Origin: Gracilariopsis chorda
Taxonomy: Eukaryota; Rhodophyta; Florideophyceae; Gracilariales; Gracilariaceae
DNA: 64,000 nucleotides
Direction of reading: 5' to 3'
Assembly: GCA_003194525.1 (NCBI GenBank)
Contig: NBIV01000130.1
Coordinates: 124,001-188,000, forward strand
Shown: in pieces, positions 56,414 to 64,000 of the stretch
How the letters are laid out: the number at the start of each line of letters is the position of its first letter
Position numbering within the stretch: the first letter of the stretch is position 1
The notes under the pieces: model-generated
Seen by the model: only the letters and a program-made list of their open reading frames with translations
Told to the model about the DNA's origin: nothing
The model's database searches: none
Translations under genes and position numbers: made by a program

Positions 56414-56770
56414 AATAAATCTAAAGAAAAGAGAGATTGCCTGAACTAGGGCGGCCCAACCACTTCTTCCTGCAACTGTGACGTCTGCGTCTTTCTTGCT
56501 GTTGTGACGTTTGCACCTTGCCTGCAGGGAAGAATGGTAGGGCCCAAGCTTGAGCATTCAGAAACCTGAAAACGAAACGCTTTGGTTGTTGAAAACATTT
56601 GATTATCATTGGTGCGAAAAGGTGGCAAACAAGAAAAGGTTAAAAAGTTACCGTTAAGCACACTTTTAACTGCTGACGCAGATTGCACCAAAAAAACGAA
56701 AACGTGCATTTGACTTATTTTAAGAGGTGGGAAGGTCGTTGTTGCACAAATCATTAGTCATGTTAGACAA

Positions 56771-58300
56771 TTAGAAGCGGCCTTCGGGCGCAAACGGCGC
56801 TGCGTGCCGCTGAATAAGGGTGACTTGAGGGGATCTGCAGACCATATTTGCTCGCTAACGTTCGCAAATGACCTGCAGACCCATGAGGGCCTCGGTGACG
56901 AGAGTGAGTATAGAATAGAGTAACAATTGAACGTCTGCGCAATTGTGATTGGCAGGCACTGCAGTTGTGAACTGACAGTACAGTGGATGGTAATTGGCCG
57001 GCACTGCCAAAGTGATTCCAGTGCCAATCACTGTTCAGTGGGATGGGTAGCAATGATGTAGTGCCAGCCACTGAGCAGCAGCGGCAGTCAACAAACGGCA
57101 GCAGCCAATAAGCTTTGAGCTTTGCTGCTGCTACTGCTGCTGCTGCTGCTGTTGACGCTGCTGCTGCTGCTGTTCTTGCTGTTACGGCTGCTGCTGAATT
57201 TTTTAATTAGCGGGGAGACGTTAAACTTACATGCACTGAAGGGGGCGTACAAAGGACGTTTTTGGCGCAACGCCTCTTGTCAGTCAACAACACCCCCCTT
57301 ATACATGTGTATATCATTATAGTACGGAGGTGTGTTCAGACAAGTGGAAACGGCCTTCCGTCGTGGGCGGCGCTGCGCGCCGCGTTGTTTTTGTAGCTTT
57401 GTCTATTTAGTAACGTTCGGAGGCTCTCCGAGCACTTTGCTCGCTTGCGCTCACAATAGCGCTCTTAGAACCATGGGGTGCCGCGGTTTCTAGAGTATGT
57501 GGAGCCGTAGGGGTTTGTATTTAGGTGCCTAAACTGACTGCAGTGCCAGCCAATGATGAAAAAGCGCGACAAGTTGGTTTCTGTAACTGGCTGGACCTGC
57601 AGTCATCCTGGAAGTGCCAGCCAGTAAGCAGCAAGATTTGCTGCTGCTGCTGAAGTTTTTAAATGGTAGGGAGACGTTGCGCCAAATGGGCGTTTTGCAT
57701 GCGCAGACGGGTGCGTGCAAAACGATTTTGTGGCGCAACGCCTCCATTCAATCAAGAACAACCCCCTCATAATGGTATAAATACTAATAGTGGAGAGAGA
57801 AGTAGAAGCAGCCTTTGGCCGCGGGCGGCGCTGCGCGCAGCTGAATTGGGGTAATTTTGGGGGATCTGCCGGCCGTTTCTGCTCGCTATCGCTCGCAAAC
57901 GGCGTGCAAACCAATGAGGGCTGCGGCGCTGAGAGTGAATATGGAATAGAGTTGCAGTTGAGAGCTTGCGCGCTGGTGATTGGCTGGTACTGCAGTTGTG
58001 TATGTAGAGTGCAGTGCAGTAGATTTTTATTGGCTGGCACCGCCAAAATAACTGCAGTTCCAGCCACTGTGCAGCGGTGTGGCTGGCACTGCTGCAGTGC
58101 CAGCCACTTAGCAGCTGCGACAGTCAACATGCAGCAGCAGTCTATGAGCTCTGAGCGTCGCTGCTGCTGCTGTTGCTGAATTTTGTAATTGGCGGGAAGG
58201 CGTGAAAATTGCATGCGCTGAAGAAGGCGTGCAAGGGGATATTTTGGCGCAACGCCTCCCGTCAATCAACCACACCCCCGTCATACATGTGTAAATCTCA
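56771..58300 (+). repeat. Array of three direct units, each with GC-rich head, CTG tract and hairpin
   Basis: Units start near 56771, 57346 and 57809. Each begins AGAAGCGGCCTT-like with a GC-rich GGCGGCGCTGCGCGC block. It continues with segments rich in GCCAGCCACT and CTGCAGT, then a (CTG)n tract. A module follows with TTGGCGCAACGCCTC as right hairpin arm (57262-57276, 57731-57744, 58244-58258) and an end like CCCCCTTATACATG. At the border of the first two units, AACACCCCCC...TATA and TATAGTACGGAGGTGTGTT face each other as short terminal inverted repeats. They look like a family of non-autonomous elements. Confidence 0.7.
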
Positions 58301-58324
58301 ACACCACCACTCTTAATGATTTGC

Positions 58325-58836
58325 TCACGTATGAGGGGGGTGTTGTTGACTGACAGGAGGCGTTGGGCCATAAAGTCGCTTTGCACGCCACCGTTTGCGC
58401 ATGCAAAACCATTTGGCGCAACGCCTCCCCACCATTTAAAACATTCAGCAGCAGCAGCAGCAGCAGCAGCAAACAGTTCAGTTAATTAGCTGCTGCTGCT
58501 GCATGTTGACTGTGCAATGGCTGCTGAGTGGGTTGCAATACAATCAAATTGTAGTGCCAGCCACTCAGCAGCAACACTCGGCTGGTCATTCTAACACGTG
58601 GCAAATTGTACTGCGCCAGTGCAGTTTATACTGCAGTTTCATTGCAGAAATGCCTGCAACAGCCGTATGTACTGCACTGGCAGAGTGCCAAATGCATCTC
58701 GCATGCTGAACATAACCACTGTTTTGTATCCCATTCAGGCTTGGCCAATAACGCAGTGTCGTAAAGTTTTGTTACTTTGGGCACTGTTGCTGGCCTGGGA
58801 CTTAGGTAAGGCCGAGCTCGTGTGCAGGTCACCTGC
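58325..58836 (-). repeat. Right arm of the 0.5-kb inverted repeat
   Basis: Inverted copy of 55918-56413. It includes the hairpin arms near 58357-58371 and 58413-58428 and a pure CAG tract, and leads directly into the PIF1-like helicase on the plus strand. Confidence 0.75.
58446..58469 (+). repeat. (CAG)8 microsatellite
   Basis: Eight perfect CAG units. Equivalent CTG tracts in opposite orientation occur in the other units (for example around 57123-57173). Confidence 0.95.
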
Positions 58837-59958
58837 TACACCAGGCATTGCATCATCGTTGTACGAAGATGGCTGCACTTTACATAGCCTGCTCAGACTG
58901 GGTGTAGCTGATAGGGACAGCATAAGCAGCACTACAGTCACTTTTTCAAAGTACGGTCCCGGATCTCAACGTGCAGAACTGCTACGCGAAATACAACTGC
59001 TCGTCTTGGATACGGCGTCCATGCTTTCAAGAAAGTCTTAGAACTCATGGATGCGTTGCTTAATGATCTTCGCTGCAGTGGAATGGAAAACGCGCCTTCT
59101 TTTGGGGGCTTGACCATCTTTCTATCCGGCGACTACTCCCAGCTACTTTCAGTGGTGCCGCAGGTGTACATGGAGGCTGCGCCGAGTGGAAATGTGAAAC
59201 GAGTGTACACAAATATTTTCAACCAATTGCCGTAGAAGAGTGATCTGTGGACATTGTGCTCGGTTCAATTGCTGTACCTCACCGAACAAGTACGCCAAGG
59301 CGATGATACGGCATTTGCGTTGCTGTTACATTCCATTGCACGCAACAAAATATCCAACAACTCTCCATTACCACTCAGATCTACCGGTGGCATGCAAACC
59401 TCCTTCCAATACTGTGGAATTGGCTCACCACACGACGCAAGGAGGATGTGGATCTCAGCCAAATGCTCATTGCCTCCACAAAGCAGTTGGTCGAGGAACA
59501 CAATGCGGCAGCGCTGGATCTGTTTCCTGGTGATCGCTTGACGCTTCCGTCAGCTACGAAGGTGAAACCTGACGGTGTACAGAACTCAGAGCCCGACGTC
59601 ATCAATAACTTTGTTCCCAGGTTTGCATATCAGTATGCACCTACTGGAGTACCATCTCATAATTGACATTCGCATGATTCGAAGGCAGTTCCACATTCGT
59701 CTCGCGTTTGGAGCTACAGTTACAAAAGGACAGGGAAAGACGATGGATGGCTTGGTTGTGGATGTACGATCCAACTTCTTCTCCGCCTGTCAGCTGTATT
59801 TCGCGTTGTTGCGCGTTCGAAGGAACTACCATGTGCTACTCCTGCATGACCCGCAGCTTACATCCACAAATGCGCGCACAATTCATCCCATGCTTGTGGC
59901 CATCGCCAACCCAGTGCTGCCTGAAGCCATTCAGTTCAGCATCCCTCCACAACCATAA
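58830..59958 (+). pseudogene. Helitron-like PIF1 helicase, C-terminal two thirds
   Basis: 5'-3' DNA helicase part of a RepHel protein. Similarity starts abruptly after the place where Walker A should be: ATPGIASSLYEDGCTLHSLL (motif Ia), AELLREIQLLVLDTASML (Walker B, with the usual DE[AI]xM changed to DTASM), FGGLTIFLSGDYSQLLSVVP (motif III), LLYLTEQVRQGDD, LIASTKQLVEEHNAAAL in another frame, RRQFHIRLAFGATVTKGQGK (motif VI region) and ACQLYFALLRVRR. It ends at a TAA (59956-59958). Frames shift near 59040 and 59680, with a stop at 59233-59235. Walker A and the Rep domain are missing, so it cannot act alone. Confidence 0.85.
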
Positions 59959-60060
59959 TTTCTTGGGTTCTTCATTCATTGAAATAAACTACTTGCTTTT
60001 GTGCTGTTGTTTTCTCCACCCATTTTTTCTTCTCATCGCTGTTTATCACTCCTGCACCAC

Positions 60061-60123
60061 GGCGCGCAGAGCCGCCCGCGGCCGAAGGCCGCTTCCTCTT
60101 GTCATTATAGTACGGGGGGTGTT
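60061..60123 (-). repeat. Inverted copy of the unit head, with hairpin
   Basis: The reverse complement matches the GC-rich heads of the 56.8-57.8 kb units (GACAAG.GGAA.CGGCCTTCGG). It contains a perfect hairpin GCGGCC-GAA-GGCCGC (60078-60092). CATTATAGTACGGGGGGTGTT follows at 60103-60123, the same motif as at 57315-57336. This bounds the helicase fragment on the right. Confidence 0.65.
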
Positions 60124-60445
60124 GAGATCGTTACACGAGTTTCTTCTTTTCTGCCTTCCCTACCACAACATCAGTAACCGCAGATCAAAAATCCTCGTGA
60201 ACCGTAAAGAGTAACCTTCATCGGCTACCGAAGGCATGTCGGACTGCGTCAAAGCAATCGGCGTGCGCGTGGAATCATCGCCCGATCACTTCTTGGGTGA
60301 ACCTCGCCTCTTCTAATGCAAGTTTGTTCATTCATGTAGCCGCGCCTGCAAATTTTTCCTTGTTCTCAATTTTTGTTCTGAGAGCAGCCATGCGCTATGT
60401 TAGTCGTAAATCTGTAAGACTAGATTACTCTACCACGTCCTAGTC
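60124..60445. other. No recognisable feature
   Basis: About 320 bases with no supported gene or repeat. Confidence 0.4.
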
Positions 60446-61294
60446 ATGCGTCAATTATGGACATGGTTGGTTTTGCTTTCTGAACCACCTGTTTTTCTTT
60501 CTTCGATAAGTATAGACCTAGGTCAAAACTCTTGCTCCTGCCTCAAACAAACGCAGCAGCTAGTAAATGAAGTTCAAGAAACCAGGAAGGTTTTTGGGAT
60601 TGAAGCTGGTATGGGTGCAAAAATATTGTTCAGGGCATACAATACTGACACAGAATGCTTTGCGTCTGTGACGATGGCAAAAAACAGATGGAGGCATGCA
60701 ACTTTATTTTAATAAAATAATGAGTGCTTGTCGTCAAGCACTCGGCTGTAGTCCCATATCTATTGTGAATGCTACTTTGCGGAGCTTGGTTTTTAAAGAT
60801 GCTTCGTTTTGCGAAGCACTGGACAGCTTCGTGCTCACTAATGTTCCTGGTCGTTTTCTTTGCAATGAACGAGATTGTAAGGGTTCTCGAACCTAGTGGG
60901 CGTTTGTTTTTTATTGCTTTGGAGGCACGTCTATCGCTCAATAGCAGTCACACATTCTTCGAGATGCTGAATGGCAGTCTCAGTCAAATCGGGTTTTCTT
61001 AGTGTTGTTCAGTATTCCGAGGCATCACGCAAGGCAGAAGGATTTATCATTAAACCTTGTGCTGGAAGAACTCACAAATTAATATCATTTGGAACCACTG
61101 TTCGAAGCACGGATAGAAATTATTTTTTTGTAAAGCATATGGTTTGCTCCTGTTTCACGAAGCCTGTTGGTGAATTTGATAGCGGCCCGTATTGCCTGCT
61201 TGTGTTTTTAGAGATGTTCACATGCCAAGCACCAAACCCATGTCTACTGCAGAGCGTCACTTGTGGGCTGTGCGTAGTTGGAAACAGATGTTGA
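60446..61294 (+). other. Weak coding-like stretch, possibly a decayed methyltransferase-like gene
   Basis: Short overlapping plus frames. A frame from 60696 (FKDASFCEALDSFVLTNVP) followed in a shifted frame by NEIVRVLEPSGRLFFIALEA resembles the end of a class I SAM-methyltransferase domain (DxxLxxxxFD..., E..RVLkPGGRLxF). There is no glycine-rich motif I upstream. Similarity is by eye over about 50 residues and may be chance. Nothing recognised downstream to 61671. Confidence 0.2.
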
Positions 61295-61670
61295 CCTTAG
61301 CATATAGCTTAAGGAAATTAAGAGGACCGAGGTTTATACATGAGTATGATAGCTACAATAGCTGGCCTTCTTTCCCTTCACATGTTCCAGATTTTGGGTT
61401 TATCTGATTGAAAGGTTGAACCTTTGTACTTAAACGTGGGTGCATATATTCCGCCAGATACTCAATAACCTATAATCTGCATTTTTCATAGAAACTGAAG
61501 TTAAATGGCTTTCTTTGGCCGTAGCTATCCCTTATCGACGAGCAGTTCTCGTATTTTCGTGTGAATAAAGCCTTTTTCACTTTCTAAATCTGTTGGTTCC
61601 GTTAGAAGTAGTGATATCAGCCAGTCACTCATTCCCACACGCAGAACTTGTAATTCCTCCTAGATATGCA

Positions 61671-63052
61671 CTTATTGATTTAATGGGTTGGAATCAATCA
61701 CGATGTTATTCAAGACCATTCCCACTGCCCCAAGACACACGTAATCTTGTACAGAATAGTTTATGTCGCCATTCCGAAAAATCTTCCACTGTCTAGTAGA
61801 AACTCCAAAAGCCTGCTCGATGTTGATTCTCATCGAAGAAAAAAAGAGTTCAAGGCATCCTTTTATCCTTCAAGATCCTTTCCTTTGCATGGGCAAACAA
61901 AAAAATAGAGAGCCCAAAAGCCGCATCAAAAACGGCAGAGTACTCCAGCGGCACATTTTCCTCCTTCGAAGTACTTAGTCAAGGGTGATATGGCAAAGGC
62001 TAAAGAGTGGTTAGTAGAGCCAACAATCAATGCTGAGAATTCCAGAACTCGGTAGTTTGATTCCACCATAGCCTGAACCCTGAACCGGTTTAAATTAGTA
62101 ATCTTTGCGACTGGTGTGATGCACATTCATAAATGGGGCGATCTCCCTGGAAAGGGTATATGCGCTCACAAAACACCATGCACGATCCTTGCTGTTAGAT
62201 GAAAAATGCGCATGCAGCAGTTTTTTCATCTAACATAAGCGATGGGCAGTCTACTTACGACTATGCAGTTTGCAGGCCAATCATCTAAGATGTTTCCAAA
62301 CAAAACAAAACTTAGTATGAGTGGAGAGGAACCACCAAAACAAATCACGGCTGGACAGGATAATTTCATCTTCTTCGCGTAATTTTGAGCACAAAATCTG
62401 ACTATAAAAGTGGGGTCGTAGGAACTAAGAAGTAAATGTAGAAACTATCTCCCATACAACCTTTTCACTGAGCGATTGTTTTGCCTCTCGGGCTAACCAC
62501 TGTCAGAATACTTTTAAGAGCTACAATATAATGAGCTTGGGTTTTCATCATTCGGTGGTTTTCTAATCTTAACACAAAGCCCGTCTATAGCTCCTATGCA
62601 TTTAGAAAATGGTTTCGGATTCTAACGAGAATTCGTAAACCCCATTGCCAGTTCTTGAAGTCCCGCTTCATCTTTTGGACATCCGGGTAGTGACATCACG
62701 TCAAGAACAGCATTTAAAAATTGCTGAAAGCATCTGTGCACGTTAGTTCCGCTAAAACCATACAATAACATCAGATCGTGGTAGCTAGATATAGCCATCA
62801 TTCTGATACCAATTGCTACCTTCTGGGCATACATATTGTTTTGTGATTACAAGTAACATGAATGTTCAGATATTGACTCTTCATGAGTTTCATTTCAAGA
62901 TTTCGGAACATCTGTCGATTCATTCGGAATGTTTTCTCAAAGTTTTGATCCGGCAAAATTTCAGTAAGGTCTTCAAACCGAGTTTTTACGATAGGAAACA
63001 GAGAGGGAAGAGGTGATCTTCGTTTCATAAACATAGATAACAGGCTCGCCAA
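61671..63052 (-). pseudogene. Second PIF/Harbinger-like transposase, interrupted
   Basis: Minus-strand DDE transposase from a different Harbinger family than the one at 6.1 kb. In order: FEKTFRMNRQMFRNLEMKL (63052-62816), SSYHDLMLLYGFSGTNVHRC and DEAGLQELAMGF (62834-62622), CIGAIDGLCVKIRKPPND (about 62610-62550, first catalytic Asp), FRVQAMVESNYRVLEF and VGSTNHSLAF (62126-61926), then MRINIEQAFGVSTRQWKIF (about 61830-61770, catalytic Glu). The GD[AS]xY block with the second Asp is not seen. About 400 bases lie between the first Asp block and VQAM, where about 30 are expected, so something is inserted near 62130-62500. Frames are broken repeatedly. Confidence 0.75.
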
Positions 63053-63517
63053 CGCAGTTTAAAAGAAATGAAAGAAAATGTTATTCCCTGATTGTACCTT
63101 TCGCGAAAGTGCTCCAAGATCTACGCTATCTTGAAGTGACATTTCTGAGGATATTTCAGGCGCAGTGCTGCTCTCTATAAAATAATAACCTTCTCTGCCA
63201 GAGTTACTGCTTTCCCTGAACTTTGTACACTAGGAGCTTCGAGCTGAAACCTTGCCCCTTGTCTTCTGCGAGATCATGCTGGGTGCACCAAAACAGCAAA
63301 GACCCATGTATGGCAGCTTTGAAAGGATTTTGTAAACTTTAAAAAACTTTTTAAATACAAGGCAGTAGTGGCCCAGTGAAGAATGTTATAACCTTTACAG
63401 CTCTATTTCTGCCTTGGCGACGAAGCACCGATGATATCTGTTAGGCATTCTGTTCTGCTGCCCTAAGTGGAAAAGGCATGAAAGGGGTGGAGTCCATATG
63501 AGATTTGATCCCATTTT
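63053..63517. other. No recognisable feature
   Basis: AT-rich spacer. Base composition changes sharply to GC-rich at about 63515. Confidence 0.4.
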
Positions 63518-63907
63518 ATGGACCAACCCCCTCTCGGCGATTCCTACCCCGGCGCCCTTCGCCGCGCCGTGCCGCGCCTCACCGCGCCCGAGTCCCAGCA
63601 CCAGGCTGACCATCAACGGCAGCAATCTGTGCCCACCACACCCTCGGCCACGTTGCACCCTTGCACTTGGGCTGCGCGTGACATCGCCGCCGCACAACGC
63701 CTGCAAACCACCATGGAGTCGCTGCGCTCTATGTTCTTGTAAGAAGAGCACGCCGCGCTGCGGGCCGCGTTGGAAGCCCATGCTGGCTCGCTGGAACGCA
63801 CCGTCGACTACATGCTCGCGGCGGACGGCTTGCCCGTCGAAGTGCCCACCCGCCGCCTGCAGGAAGCGCATGACGATTCCCTAGCCTGTTGCTTGCAGCA
63901 CGAATAG
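63518..63907 (+). pseudogene. CUE-domain-like protein fragment, GC-rich
   Basis: In one plus frame: MDQPPLGDSYPGALRRAVPR, an Ala/Gln-rich linker (AARDIAAAQRLQ), then TMESLRSMFL, a TAA (63740-63742), EEHAALRAALEAHAGSLERT and VDYMLAADGLPVEVP, ending at a TAG (63905-63907). The MxxLxxMFP...LxxALxxxxGxxxxxVxxML pattern fits CUE/UBA-type ubiquitin-binding helices. The TAA sits where the family usually has Pro-Ser, and homology continues immediately after it, so a nonsense mutation is more likely than an intron, although GTAAGA is a possible splice donor. Codons are strongly G/C-ending, unlike the rest of the window, suggesting host-gene origin. Confidence 0.45.
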
Positions 63908-64000
63908 CATGCCTTCTCCATGCCTCCCTGCAACACCCCGCTTTCGCCTCATCCGCGCCAAGGCTAGGAGTATGCGCGCCGCGTCTAGCCTTCAAATGGT

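Noticed and set aside
63738..63743. GTAAGA as a splice donor in the CUE-like gene
   Set aside because: The domain continues in the same frame right after the TAA, so no intron is needed, although it is not excluded.
1..64000. CRISPR arrays, rRNA, tRNA genes, bacterial operons or prophage
   Set aside because: No spacer-repeat pattern, no recognisable structural RNA and no prokaryotic gene order. All long coding signals are eukaryotic transposable elements.

Overview
The window is a repeat-rich, gene-poor stretch of a eukaryotic genome. There are no bacterial-style operons, and I recognise no rRNA or tRNA genes. At least ten transposable elements from most of the large eukaryotic classes are stacked beside or inside each other: Ty3/gypsy, Copia, a DIRS-like tyrosine-recombinase retroelement, Tc1/mariner, piggyBac-like, two PIF/Harbinger families and Helitron-like pieces. 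A Harbinger transposase paired with a DUF6818/SANT-type partner, gypsy RTs of the TDxxxHFQ type and DIRS-like elements recall oomycete or algal genomes. The only plausible host-gene fragment, at the right edge, is strongly GC-rich. I would say oomycete or (red) alga, without certainty.

Layout. 1-4957: a nearly intact chromodomain Ty3/gypsy element on the minus strand with almost identical LTRs. 5.1-5.8 kb: piggyBac-like remnant. 6.1-8.8 kb: Harbinger transposase (+) and DUF6818 partner (-), tail to tail, each broken by one stop codon. 9436-22556: a Tc1/mariner element split by an 11.6-kb Ty3/gypsy element (9935-21518, minus strand). The latter carries an extra, decayed gene on its opposite strand next to its 3' LTR (10.9-12.7 kb), the most unusual coding feature here. 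22.6-25.3 kb: part of another gypsy element. 26.5-30.8 kb: decayed Copia element. 31.4-31.7 kb: minisatellite. 34.9-38.9 kb: DIRS-like element with gag-like, RT-RNase H and tyrosine recombinase regions.

38376-47225 is an exact head-to-tail duplication of a 4425-bp unit. It starts inside the recombinase gene and ends inside the gag of the next gypsy element, whose remainder (PR, RT, RNase H) runs to about 51.6 kb. 51.7-60.1 kb holds Helitron-like pieces: a Rep part on the minus strand and a PIF1 helicase part on the plus strand. Between them lie about 500-bp inverted arms and an array of CTG-rich, hairpin-bearing units. 61.7-63.1 kb: a second Harbinger transposase. 63.5-63.9 kb: a GC-rich CUE-domain-like pseudogene.

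Nearly every gene shows stops, frameshifts or lost catalytic residues. Only the first gypsy element looks recently active. The window reads as a record of nested and successive insertions rather than a set of cooperating host genes.
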